A stretch of DNA of 20,249 nt, taken from the NCBI RefSeq assembly GCF_000330505.1, contig NW_004440215.1:42159-62407 (forward strand), in the 5' to 3' direction. The position numbers were made by a program, and so were the translations under genes. Positions 1 through 9,547 of this stretch are shown here, one piece after another. The notes below the pieces were generated by a model. The model had not been told where the DNA came from, searched no databases, and was given only the letters and a program-made list of their open reading frames with translations. This DNA comes from Entamoeba invadens IP1. Its lineage: Eukaryota > Evosea > Mastigamoebida > Endamoebidae. Within the stretch, counting starts at the first letter, position 1. Each line of letters opens with the position of its first letter.

Positions 1-1312
1 CATTTTTTTGGTAAACGGGTGGAAAAGGAAAGTGTCAAATATTTATAAATAAATTGTCATCTCTCTTTTTCACTTTTTATTATTTTAAATTGTTATTATT
101 AATTTATAATAATTGTTACCACAGCTTTCAATACTTAGTAATAACACGATATTTAGAAAATCTTTTAAATACGATTTAAATGTGATATTATAATGTATAA
201 AAACCGTGAAAAAAATATAATCTTACAATATAAGAATCTCGAAATAATCAAACATGATTATTTTAAGCAGTCTTAGAAAAAAGACTGAATATTGAGAATC
301 AAAAAATGTAAATATTGAAAAAACTGTCCTAATATTCCCGAATTTAGCTCGATGTTTAAGCTGTTGTAAGCTCGATATTAGATTTTATGACCCCCTCATA
401 AAATTTGAAAAATTTTGATTAGACTAAAAATTATTTGGTAATGTTAATTTGAGAAAAAACATCAATAACACTGAATTGTATTTAATTTGCATAATTTACT
501 ACCAAGATTAGTTAAATTAAATTAAATTATAATACTTCCATTTCCAGTTTTTTATAATCATAACATGTTACACTCATTTCATGTTTGATTTATTTTAATA
601 AAATTATAAGTTAAAGTTATAAATAATTAATTTATCAATAACACTTAATATAATTAGTGTAATAAACCTTGTAATCATAGAATATTTTTTATTGTTTTTT
701 TGCTATATTTCAAATTAGTTGAGAAGATTATTTATTATCATAAGAACTAAAGCAGTTTAGAAAATGAATTCAATTAAATTTTCTAAATTAATATGAAATT
801 TGTATGAAATTTCTAAAGTTTACATATGAAACGCCGTTCAATATGTAAACTTCAATTTAAAGTCAATTTGTATGGTGTTGTAACATAAACTAATTTGTTA
901 TTAATTTTTACTATTTTATATTCATTTCAAAAATAATATAATTAAATAATTAAAATAGTACTTTAGTATTTTTTGATTATTCCTTGAGTTTTGTCGGTCT
1001 GTATGTATGCTCAAACACGAGACCTTTTTATTTTTGGATATTAAGTTATGTTTATGAATTATTCCTTAAAATTATTAGTAAAATTAATTATATGAAAATT
1101 ATAAATTTGTAGTTTAGAGGTTTATTATAATTGTTATAGTAAATTATGGTATATTAATATAGTAAATTATAGAATTTGTTAGCTGCTTGAAATAGAACAA
1201 CTATCAATTATGAATTTATTAATTAAAAACAACTATAACCAGAAAAAAAATAAATTTTACATAAATAATATATATAGTAGTATAGAGGAAATAAAATAAA
1301 ATAATACAATTA
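1..1312. other. AT-rich intergenic stretch, no gene seen
   Basis: I find no convincing reading frame in either strand. The stretch is homopolymer-rich AT sequence. It contains a short hairpin at 268-274/281-287 (7-bp arms) and a longer one at 816-852, listed separately. The first three bases read CAT, which on the minus strand would be an ATG preceded by A-rich sequence. A minus-strand gene could therefore begin at the window edge, but this cannot be tested here. Confidence 0.5.
816..852. repeat. Long inverted repeat (cruciform-capable hairpin)
   Basis: Arms AAGTTTACATATGAA and TTCAATATGTAAACTT pair over about 15 positions with one bulged base, around the loop ACGCCG. The GC-rich loop stands out in AT-rich surroundings. 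No coding sequence overlaps it. It may be the core of a short decayed foldback element, but no flanking duplication is visible. Confidence 0.6.
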
Positions 1313-1356
1313 GACAAGTTTGCCTTAAATGGAATAGTTTGACTTAAATGGTTTAT

Positions 1357-1380
1357 GTTAATAGTTTAAAAACTATTAAC
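1357..1380. repeat. 24-nt perfect palindrome
   Basis: GTTAATAGTTT, then AA, then AAACTATTAAC: the arms pair perfectly. It lies just inside the left arm of the 1313-2219 element, so it is probably part of that element's subterminal structure. Confidence 0.65.
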
Positions 1381-1723
1381 AATAGTAAACAGTGGGTTAA
1401 ACTAGAGAATAATATAATGGTTAAATAGAATATTATTTAAATTACTATTAATTCTATTGTTTTCTGTTACAGTCGAATCTTGAAAAATAAAACCACGACA
1501 CATGTTAAGTATTGTTTTGTATATTTCAACGTGTTTGTCTCGTTGAGTTCAAACACGTCAAACATTTTCTACCTCATTCGGAAACGTTTGTGTTACTTTA
1601 TATTTATTTTAATATGATAAATCAGCAGTATCTCCTATCGCGACGGGGAAATACCGCTTTTAACTTAACCAAATAATAATAATATAATCCATAAAAACGA
1701 ATTCAACTAAAGGAAATACCGGC

Positions 1724-1801
1724 AAACCTCCCAAGAGTGGGATTCATTAAGAATCTCCGCTTGATTTTGGCAAATGAAACGTGGACCCACTCTTTAAAGA
1801 G
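1724..1801. repeat. Short piece with Tigger-like ends
   Basis: AAACCTCCCAAGAGTGGGA at 1724-1742 closely matches the terminus of the pogo/Tigger element at 9303 (AAACCTCCCAAGAGCGGG). The inverted sequence ACCCACTCTTTAAAGAG lies at 1785-1801. The two ends are under 80 bp apart, so this looks like a tiny internally deleted relative. It sits inside the 1313-2219 element. Confidence 0.5.
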
Positions 1802-2141
1802 CATGTCTATCTTATCTGGGTTTGTTCTTAAGAAATGCTCAAATAATTTAGAACAACAAAAATAATAATTACACACTCTGGGGAAATCAGACTGTATTTA
1901 TAATTGAATTGAATTTTAAATGTTATGGTTACTTTATTTGACAAATTTTGATAAAACTTTATTGTTTGTGTTCACATTAAAATGTTGGTGATGATCATGA
2001 TCGTGTGATAGTTTATAATTATCTTTACTTTTTTCATTGCTTTCTTATTCTTTATGTTGTGTGTTTGGGTTTTTGGCTTGCTTTTAATTATTAAATTATT
2101 TATATCAACTTGATTATAAAAAAGCAATTAATTAGTTCAGG

Positions 2142-2175
2142 TTATAGTTCAAAAAATATTATAATTGAACTATAA
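2142..2175. repeat. Inverted repeat made of GAAC-like motifs
   Basis: TTATAGTTCAA (2142-2152) and TTGAACTATAA (2165-2175) are perfect 11-bp arms. The right arm includes ATTGAACT, which fits the Entamoeba GAAC core-promoter consensus WWTGAACT, and the left arm carries a fitting copy in the opposite orientation. It lies beside the right TIR of the surrounding element. The promoter role is inference. Confidence 0.45.
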
Positions 2176-2423
2176 TTTTTACCATTTAACCCAAACTTGT
2201 CGTTTAAGTCAAACTTGTCATACTGAAAATAGAGGATATATTAAATATTTTTATAATATTTGTTATAATTATAATATAAAAACTTAAATAATAAAAAATA
2301 CATAAAGCTTTGACAAAACAAACAGAAATTAAAATATAGGGAAGCGAATTAGTAGCTCGAACTAAAGCTGGTAAGCGAGCCACTTAAATAATTTGTTTAA
2401 GACAAAAAAACTTGGGCCTTAAG

Positions 2424-2845
2424 ATGAAAAACCAAGGAATAAATGTAAAATACTCGGCCTATGATAGAATGGATGAACTCTCTGGCGCTGCTAAAGGGCT
2501 TTAAGATGTGATGACACATTCGATGACATGTCGAATGGTATTGATTTGGAGACAGTCTTGGGTAAAAAAGAAAAATTTGTAGTTGAAGTGAAACAAAGAA
2601 TATTTAACAGTCTAAGAGGTGATTTTTCAACAATAGTAAAAAGGCTTCAAATTAATGCAACTTTAAGAACTCAATAGGTTGCACAATTTGAAATTATAAC
2701 AATTTGTGGAGATAATAACTTTCAGGGGAGAACGCAACAAATACAAATAATTTTAGTATTATTTGGACGTGTAAAATCGGGCGGCCAAAAAAGTGTCCGT
2801 TACGACGTCAACCACCATTCATTTTGTAAGCTAAGATTAGTTTAA
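2424..2845 (+). pseudogene. Broken gene of unknown function
   Basis: An ATG at 2424 opens a frame beginning MKNQGINVKYSAYDRMDEL that ends at a TAA about 26 codons later. A second frame, open from about 2495, continues with coding-like sequence (DDTFDDMSNGIDLETVLGKK, then FVVEVKQRIFNSLRGDFSTI). It meets a TAG at 2675-2677 and runs on to a TAA at 2843-2845. Codon content is much less AT-biased than in the flanks, which supports a former coding region with one frameshift and one nonsense change. I recognise no family. A short exon of a spliced gene is possible, but no Entamoeba-type intron was found that repairs it. Confidence 0.5.
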
Positions 2846-3567
2846 TTTTATAGGTTTTTTACTGTTTTATTTGAATTTTTATAAAACATTATATTTTTGA
2901 AAGGTTTTGTTATTTTTAAACATCATTTCCCAAAAACGCATTTTATATACTTTTTAAGTATTAACAAATGAAAAAATAATAAAACCAAAACGAAGAATAG
3001 GTTAGTCTTGAAATGTGAAGACGAAGAAATTAACAAGTCAACTTGATAATTTAAAATGAACAAAATGTCACATTTGATAGAGCAGACATGTCAAATTATC
3101 ATTTGAATAGATTTGAAGACGACAACAAGTGGTTTCAAAAAAGTCAATGCTCAAGATTTGTTTATCATTAGTTTTAATTAATGACAATTTTATTAACACT
3201 TTAAATAACATTGAACAAAATTTAAGTTGTCTAAAAATCGGGAAATTTTGAGTTTATTAAATAAATTTCCGTTTTTTTGGAGTTTATATTATGTTCATAA
3301 ACAATACACAAGCTAAAAAAGGAAAATCATCAAAAATTGGATTAATATCCCTGTAAAAACAGGTCAAAACAAAAATAAGGGCGTTATTTTAAGTTAATAG
3401 TTAATGGTTTTCAATTAATGATATTAAGTATAGTAAATAATAATTTAATATTTTCGGTTTAGTTTTTTTTCTTTGTAATATTTTTAGAATATCGCTAAAT
3501 AGAAAACAGACTTTATAATAATAATTATAAAAATAATGAAAAGAGAAAAACATAATGATTTAAAAAT
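2846..3567. other. Intergenic, downstream of the M60 gene
   Basis: No gene seen. The part next to 3567 is the 3' flank of the minus-strand M60 gene. Read on that strand it is T-rich after the TAA stop, as expected for Entamoeba 3' ends. An imperfect inverted repeat (TTGATAATTT / AAATTATCA) lies between about 3044 and 3105. Confidence 0.45.
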
Positions 3568-6500
3568 TTAGTCGAATCCAATCACATCAAGATTGACTCT
3601 TCCTTCTTTCACATTGATTGTGACTATGTGAGTTCCTTCTTCAAAACTGCAAGCAAGGTAAAGTGTTCTTAGTATAGATGATTTGGTGTCAATTTGTTTA
3701 TAAAAAACAGGATCTTTTCCATCTACCAACACTTCGAGTTTTCCGAATGAGCTATCGTAGTCCCCAAAGAGACCAAATCGCTTACCAACCATTTGGAATG
3801 TTATTTGACCTTTTCCATCTTCTGTGTTTTCAAAAAGTACATTTTCATAATGACCAGGTGCATTACGAGCAACAAATCCTGTTGATCTAACATCAGGGTG
3901 TGTTGGTTTAAATAAATTGGTGTACTTTTGTTCAATGTATAATAACAAATCGCCGAGGTTGACATAATTATAACCATTTGCGTTGTTGAGCACTTCAAAT
4001 TTGATGTAATTACACCTCTGAATTTCTGTGAATGTTAATGTACGTGGATTACTGTTACTCTTTTCGACTGTCATTATCTTATCGAGTTGTTCTTCAACTT
4101 TACCACAGTAAATGGTGAAGTTGCCAAAGGTGTCTTGCCAACGTCTCATACGAAGTTCCATTGAATTGAAGTAAACAGTCTTGTTGAAATGGAAGAAAAA
4201 TGTTGTTGGGAAGGTTGTCCCACTTCCAGTCCAAGCTGAGTGGTAGTAAGTCGAATCACTGCGATCAAAGATGTTGTTACAAACATCACTGGAACTACCA
4301 GGCGGTGGCAATTGAAAACATTCGACACTGCAATCATCTTTGATGCATTGTGGGGAGGTTACCATTTTGTAGTTCAAATAACGAATTTGACGGCTGTATT
4401 TGATAGGTGGGTAGACATACTCTTTTTGGACATCTTGTGGTCCCAACCCTTTGGCGTACACATACGTTGCTGGCACATCTTTTATACTACAAGATGAGAT
4501 GTTGACTTCGGATTCTTTAGTGCCATGGTAACAGTACCCAATAGTTATACCACCTTGTCCTCCTGCATTATAATTCTGCAAGATGTAATTATATGGGTAA
4601 TTGGCTTTCAACAGTGCTGTTTTGTATGAACCTTCCAAATTCTTTTGGTAACCTGAAATGTACTTATTTACTGTTGCAAAACGAGTGTATTTGCCATCTT
4701 CCATTTGCATATCCAAACTACCCATTTCGTCTGTTTTAGCGAAAAGTGTGTAATAGCCTTCGTCTGGAACAATAAAAGTTCCTTCAACTGTGTTAAAAGT
4801 TGGTGTATCAACATTATCGACTTTGTCATTGTAATTATTGATTTGCATTGCATTGGAGTTTCTTGTGTAATCATAGTTTGACATGTCGCGTCCTTTCATT
4901 ATTGCCTCGACATCCGACATATTGTTCAGTTTTGTTTCAGATACGACTTTATAGCCATATCCACGTCGCGCTTTATTTTCAGTGACGAACTCTCCTTCGT
5001 ATATAATTTCTCCGTTCTCTCCGTTGGCATTAAAGGTGAACTTAATTTTAAAAGTATCACCGTCACTTGGTTTGTATGTTGGGGTATAGTCATAAACATT
5101 CTCTTCAATTTTTTTTAAGTTTCCTTTTGTAAGTCCTTCGACTATTTCAAACTTAATGTTCTTTGTTGCCTTATCCATTGCAGTAGAAGCTGTAAAGTTG
5201 AGTCTTGTTGTAATATTATACGGCAATGTATAAGTTCTACCATATTTATTGCCGTTGTATGTATGTGAGTAACTCATGAAAAATGGGAAGAAAGTTGGGT
5301 ATTTGTACTTCTTGATCTCTGCAAGTATTTTAGTGTCAATTGCCCACTTGAAAATATTGCAGTAATATTGTGTATCCCGTTCAATTGCTCTTGCTAACAA
5401 AAGACAGAAAATTCCGGAGTCTGTTCTGGACTTTCCAAATGTTGTGTCATACTTTTCATTGTAATACATGTTATAATAATTGTTGATTAAATTACTCACT
5501 GCAATAGTTCCAAAACCGAATGCTGGAGTCACATATGTTCTCAAATAAATTGAGTTTTGTGAATTATCGAAAACGGTTTTCATTGTCGAATACCCGTCAG
5601 TGATATACTCCCAATCAGTAAGTCCCTTATTTCTTTTTGCAGCAATATTGTTGTAATCAATATGGAAAAGAGCGTTTATTACATTGTTGTTCGTCTCAGA
5701 AGCACCCATTCCCCATTTACCATCTCTTGCGTATGTTCCTTCCATGTGGTGATTCATTTCATGCAAAGTTCCCCAATTGAGTTGAGTAATCATAGCTTGT
5801 TTATTAACAGTGGAAGCAGCCCATGAATTTGGTATTTGACAAAACCACGCACCAACAAAAGCGACAGCAGCACCCGCATCAACTCTTTCGTCAAACATCA
5901 TAGAAATTGGCAATGGATAAAATGTAAAAGTGTTTCCAACAGAAATTGCTTCATGCCACCAAGTTCCTACAAATTCGGCATCTTCAACTTCTCTGACGTT
6001 TCGTGCAGTCATGATTAGTCTAACTCCAGGTGCTCTTATTTCAGCAACATTTCCTGGAGCATTTCTCAACTCTTCATTCCACTGTTTGTTTGTTGTTTCA
6101 CCATAATTGATTCGGGGAGCAAGTCCTAAGTTGCTGAAAGTCAAAAAGAATGGATTCCAATTTTTCACGTTGTCATTAGTCCACACATAAACTCCACCAC
6201 CAAAAGGAGATCCCAATTTGTATTGCCGATTTTTGTCAAGTAAAGATTCTTTGAGTGGGAATTGGTAAGAGTCTAATGGCATTCGGTTGTTGGAAAATTT
6301 TGCAACGTTAAGCCAATGATTTCCAGCTGATGAGCTACATTTACCAACACAAAGTTGAAGATTTTTTTCACCAATGTTGAGATCTTGAGGAACAGTCACA
6401 GTAAACAACTCACCTGGAAATACCCAACCAACAAGACGCATTCCAGTCAACTTGCCCATTATTCCATATTTAATAGTTACTCTGTCCGCTTCCCAGTTCA

Positions 6501-6915
6501 CACCAGTGGCTTCGAATTGCTTTTCTCCACCCAATTCAGGACTCATACGTCCGTAACTACCATTGTTTATCATTGTTGGCAAATCTGCCCATATTCGGGT
6601 GTTTTCTTCAATGATCGCAGTTTTTTCGTCAGTTGTAAATTTTTCTGTTGTTGCCCAATATGGGTACTTTGTATATTTCATCTTCATAATCTTTGGCTTC
6701 TCACCACTAAATTTGGTGCGAGAAATAATTTCAAAGGTGTCTAATTCATTGACCATGTAAGGATTGTTGACAACTGATTTGAAATTAATAGGTACGTCAC
6801 CAGAAGAATCATCTTTAGAGAGAACAACACCAAGAGTAACGGCGACAATGACAACAACACAGAGTGTAGAAATGATAGACACTCCGACTATTATTCCAAT
6901 GATTAACTTATTCAT
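3568..6915 (-). CDS. Membrane-anchored M60-family (enhancin-like) zinc peptidase
   Basis: Intact 1115-residue protein. Residues about 4-33 form one long hydrophobic segment after a short MNK head, so this is probably a signal anchor with the rest outside the cell. About 165-250 resembles the N-terminal part of M60 domains (PGELFTVTVP, then PFGGGVYVW). The gluzincin motif is HEMNH at 385-389, with E386 as the catalytic base and E407 a good third zinc ligand, fitting the M60 pattern HEXXH-X(8-28)-E. About 700-805 is PA14-like (VPDEGYYTLFAKTDEMG). About 870-995 resembles F5/8 type C/discoidin domains. The last 110 residues look like another galactose-binding-type fold. M60 proteins of mucosal microbes are linked to mucin glycoprotein degradation, so a mucin or glycoprotein substrate is inferred. 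The start is supported by a TATA-like box about 35 bp upstream. No introns. Confidence 0.9.
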   Translation of the reverse strand: MNKLIIGIIVGVSIISTLCVVVIVAVTLGVVLSKDDSSGDVPINFKSVVNNPYMVNELDTFEIISRTKFSGEKPKIMKMKYTKYPYWATTEKFTTDEKTAIIEENTRIWADLPTMINNGSYGRMSPELGGEKQFEATGVNWEADRVTIKYGIMGKLTGMRLVGWVFPGELFTVTVPQDLNIGEKNLQLCVGKCSSSAGNHWLNVAKFSNNRMPLDSYQFPLKESLLDKNRQYKLGSPFGGGVYVWTNDNVKNWNPFFLTFSNLGLAPRINYGETTNKQWNEELRNAPGNVAEIRAPGVRLIMTARNVREVEDAEFVGTWWHEAISVGNTFTFYPLPISMMFDERVDAGAAVAFVGAWFCQIPNSWAASTVNKQAMITQLNWGTLHEMNHHMEGTYARDGKWGMGASETNNNVINALFHIDYNNIAAKRNKGLTDWEYITDGYSTMKTVFDNSQNSIYLRTYVTPAFGFGTIAVSNLINNYYNMYYNEKYDTTFGKSRTDSGIFCLLLARAIERDTQYYCNIFKWAIDTKILAEIKKYKYPTFFPFFMSYSHTYNGNKYGRTYTLPYNITTRLNFTASTAMDKATKNIKFEIVEGLTKGNLKKIEENVYDYTPTYKPSDGDTFKIKFTFNANGENGEIIYEGEFVTENKARRGYGYKVVSETKLNNMSDVEAIMKGRDMSNYDYTRNSNAMQINNYNDKVDNVDTPTFNTVEGTFIVPDEGYYTLFAKTDEMGSLDMQMEDGKYTRFATVNKYISGYQKNLEGSYKTALLKANYPYNYILQNYNAGGQGGITIGYCYHGTKESEVNISSCSIKDVPATYVYAKGLGPQDVQKEYVYPPIKYSRQIRYLNYKMVTSPQCIKDDCSVECFQLPPPGSSSDVCNNIFDRSDSTYYHSAWTGSGTTFPTTFFFHFNKTVYFNSMELRMRRWQDTFGNFTIYCGKVEEQLDKIMTVEKSNSNPRTLTFTEIQRCNYIKFEVLNNANGYNYVNLGDLLLYIEQKYTNLFKPTHPDVRSTGFVARNAPGHYENVLFENTEDGKGQITFQMVGKRFGLFGDYDSSFGKLEVLVDGKDPVFYKQIDTKSSILRTLYLACSFEEGTHIVTINVKEGRVNLDVIGFD

Positions 6916-6948
6916 TTGCTTTAATAAATAAAAATTGAGACCAAAACG

Positions 6949-6956
6949 CTTTTATA
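6949..6956 (-). promoter_or_regulatory. TATA-like box of the M60 gene
   Basis: On the minus strand the sequence reads TATAAAAG, centred about 37 bp upstream of the ATG at 6915. Entamoeba genes have short 5' UTRs and a TATA-like element near -30, so position and sequence both fit. I see no GAAC element in the next 100 bp upstream. Confidence 0.5.
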
Positions 6957-6983
6957 CGAAAAAAAGAAAACCAAAAGGGGTAT

Positions 6984-6999
6984 GTATATGTACATATAC
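6984..6999. promoter_or_regulatory. 16-nt perfect palindrome upstream of the M60 TATA box
   Basis: GTATATGTACATATAC is fully self-complementary and continues imperfectly on both sides. It lies about 28 bp beyond the TATA-like box of the minus-strand gene, where a dimeric transcription factor could bind. A chance palindrome in AT-rich DNA is possible, but the central GTAC is less expected. Confidence 0.35.
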
Positions 7000-8085
7000 G
7001 TATTGAAACAAAGAATATGTTTTTTGCAAGTTTATACAATCTACTTGATTTTATTCTATTTATTCTTTTTTATATAGAGTCAGTCAGTAAACGTTATGCA
7101 CCCACAAAGTTGTACACCCCTCTTTTTCATGTTTTTCTATCTAATAATTCGGGAAATAATATATTATTTCCCAAAATAGCGTTTATGTTATTTGCTGCTA
7201 TTTATGCTTATATACCAATTTCCCAAAAAATTCCGAAAATAATATTCATAAAGTGTAGAACGTTTAGGGAATAACTCTAGGTGTAAAAAATACAAAACAG
7301 GAAAAAAATATTTATTTGGACTTATTATTATTATTATTAAGTTTAAAATTGAAAATTTGTAATTATCTAGTCGAGAATCACAACCATACTAAATAACATT
7401 TTTATTATAAGTTTTAATTTACCAAATAATTATGCCAACAATGTTTAATTCCATTCATAAAACTTCATTTACATTTTAAGCAAACAATTTGGGGTTGAAA
7501 AAATAAAATCTATTTTGAAAAAATGAAAGTTGTTTAAATTTTAGATTTTTTTGTTGTTATTTTAATCTTTTTATCTTTGTTTTCATATAAAGTTTATATT
7601 TATGCCAAAACAAAATATACATTATTTATAATATTATTTGTTTTAGTAAAATTATAATTCTATTTTAATAAATATGTTATTTGAAAAAAAACGAATTGTT
7701 TCATTTGTTTATTTTTAGAAAATATAAATTTTTTGGTTAATTTTAATATAATCTATTAAAATTTGTCGTTTCAGTTTTTTTTTCAATTTTTTCCCAATTC
7801 CGGGGATTCAGACAATTATTTGTGTATAAATTGATAAAAGAATAAATAAGAACAACGTTTGCGACTGAGACAACATTTAACAACAAACTCTATAAATAAA
7901 AAATAATCAGTTTTAAAAACTTGATAATTATAATAAAATAAACAACTAAAGTCTGTCCATCAACCTTTCGACAAAAATAGTTTTTATTTGTCAAAATGTT
8001 ATTGGATTTTGTTTTTAAAAATATTATTTTATTATAAATCTTTTTTTTAAATCAAAACAAACTTAGACAAATTGACAGATTTGAT
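7000..8085. other. Intergenic, with a 22-nt perfect palindrome at 7151-7172
   Basis: No gene I can support. An open frame at 7017-7274 (+) has an AT-driven, Phe/Ile-rich translation and no homology that I recognise, so I treat it as chance. GGGAAATAATATATTATTTCCC at 7151-7172 is a perfect palindrome. Further short GGGAA/TTCCC motifs follow within 100 bp. Confidence 0.45.
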
Positions 8086-8114
8086 TTTTTTATGCGGAGA
8101 CACAGTGCATAAAA
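8086..8114. repeat. Stem-loop with 9-bp arms
   Basis: TTTTTATGC (8086-8094) and GCATAAAAA (8106-8114) pair perfectly around an 11-nt loop, GGAGACACAGT. It lies about 155 bp upstream of the small interrupted frame at 8270. Its role is unknown. Confidence 0.4.
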
Positions 8115-8269
8115 ACAGAGAAAAATAGGACGTTGTTACAAACATTAGTTGGGAGAACATTTTTGTTTTTTAATGTGATGGATACGTCAATGAAATTAAG
8201 AACAAATAACTTGAAATTTTACTGTAAAAATTAATATCAACGAGATAAATAACAAACAATAAGAACAAC

Positions 8270-8497
8270 ATGACTGACAGACTCGAATATCAAATCGAAG
8301 TTCTTTGGTCGAGTAAAAATTGTGCTTGTGAAATAGTTTAGGCTGTGTGGGCATCACTTAATTTTTTTAAAATTAAATGTACTAAAGATGTTGAAAAGTA
8401 CTTGTGCCAAAAATCTAAATTCTTCAAAGTAACAGTGCATATAACTATACCCGAGACTGATTGCTATAATCACGTATTCTTCAGTTATCAAAAATAA
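8270..8497 (+). pseudogene. Small gene with one in-frame TAG, unknown family
   Basis: ATG at 8270 starts MTDRLEYQIEVLWSSKNCAC, reaches TAG at 8339-8341, and continues in the same frame for 51 more codons (AVWASLNFFKIKCTKDVEKY, then a Cys-rich, hydrophobic-patterned stretch) to a double stop TAA TAA at 8495-8500. The whole is 75 codons plus stop and looks coding on both sides of the TAG, with a normal residue mix and no frame change. It may be a recently inactivated gene, a readthrough case, or a sequence error at one base. GTTTAG at the stop is too short to be an intron. I do not recognise the family. Confidence 0.5.
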
Positions 8498-8500
8498 TAA

Positions 8501-9300
8501 ATAAAATTGCCATTTTTTGTTATTTACAAGGTTTTGTCTTCAATAAATAATTTTGTTTTAATATCTGAATGTGGAAACAAAAATATAAGTTTGGCTTTTT
8601 TAATTCATAAAGTTTAAAAATGTTGTTTTCAAGTTTTTTTTATTAAAAAAACAATGAATAAGACCAACTAAAAATTTATCCCCCTCCAAAAATAATCACA
8701 ATTAATTAATTTTTGAAATAATGTTTTCAATTATTCACATAACAAAATAATTAACATGTTTAACATTTGAATAAATTAATAACAAATATACAATATGTTT
8801 AATACAATTGTGAATGTTAAATAATATTTTTAATTAAATAATGATTTAAATGACATTGTTATTTCTAATAAATAATTGTAATTATGTGTAATTGATTAGA
8901 CATTTTGTTGAGACAAAGAAAAATCAAATATAAACCATTGTTAATAAATTCATTATGTAACTACTTCGATATCCATAATTATTACTCAACGCCCATTTGT
9001 CGATAATAACATAACAAGGAGATATTCTAAACAATTGTTTTCTTTTAACTATCATTTTTTGTTTTTCAAATTACAACAATAATAAAATTATTTATTTGGA
9101 TAACATTACAATTATTATGTGTCTGAAATTTTCAAGGAACCCAGCCCAATAAAGTTAAAAACACATTGATATTCTTTTTTACCAAATAAATTTTTGAAAA
9201 CTTTTAATCTTAACCCATTTTTTTACGTCAAACAATGATTTTGTTTTGATAAGCTTCAATTATTAAAAATAATAATTTCAAAAGAGCCAAAAAAATAAAA
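8501..9300. other. Intergenic, no gene seen
   Basis: Very AT-rich sequence with poly-T and poly-A runs and no frame I can support in either strand. It ends at the TA duplication that borders the pogo/Tigger element. Confidence 0.5.
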
Positions 9301-9302
9301 TA

Positions 9303-9324
9303 CAGTAAAACCTCCCAAGAGCGG
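9303..9324 (+). repeat. Left terminal inverted repeat of the Tigger element
   Basis: This 22-bp end matches the reverse complement of 11416-11437 except at positions 3 and 9. It runs directly into GCGGGCGGG, and the motif CAAGAGCGGGCG recurs about 25 bp inward. Confidence 0.8.
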
Positions 9325-9547
9325 GCGGGTATGGTAAATTTTGTTATCTCAAGAGCGGGCGTTTTATTTTTAACTCAATTTTTTAGAAAAAAATTTTTTT
9401 AAAAAAAATGTAAAATGAAAATAAAATTAAAATTAAGAAAAAAGAAAAAAGATTACCACGTTTTAACCTTAAGATGATTTTAAACAATGTTTAATTTGGA
9501 TCACAAATGTCATTTTAAAAAAAATCATACAATTTTATAACTTATTC

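Larger units (their letters stand above)
1313..2219. mobile_element. Non-autonomous TIR element, about 0.9 kb
   Basis: The left arm (1313-1352) and the reverse complement of the right arm (2181-2219) both begin GACAAGTTTG and end TTAAATGGT. Each arm is built of two similar units of about 20 bp with the core GACAAGTTTGACTTAAA. The interior has no transposase-like frame. It holds a perfect 24-nt palindrome (1357-1380), a 9-bp-arm hairpin near 1529-1558, the Tigger-like piece at 1724-1801 and an inverted repeat at 2142-2175. I see no clean target-site duplication, so the exact ends and the superfamily are uncertain. Confidence 0.6.

Noticed and set aside
1..60. Minus-strand gene starting at the very first bases (CAT at 1-3)
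   Set aside because: Only a potential start codon and A-rich context are visible; no coding sequence is in the window to support it.
6355..6744. Plus-strand open frame of 129 codons within the M60 gene
   Set aside because: It is the antisense shadow of a clearly coding minus-strand gene with catalytic motifs.
7017..7274. Open frame of 85 codons rich in Phe and Ile
   Set aside because: The composition follows the AT-rich DNA, a perfect palindrome lies inside it, and it resembles no known protein.
7087..7290. Possible TIR element (TAAACGTT ... AACGTTTA with TACACC blocks)
   Set aside because: The matching blocks are short and spaced differently on the two sides, and no target duplication is visible.
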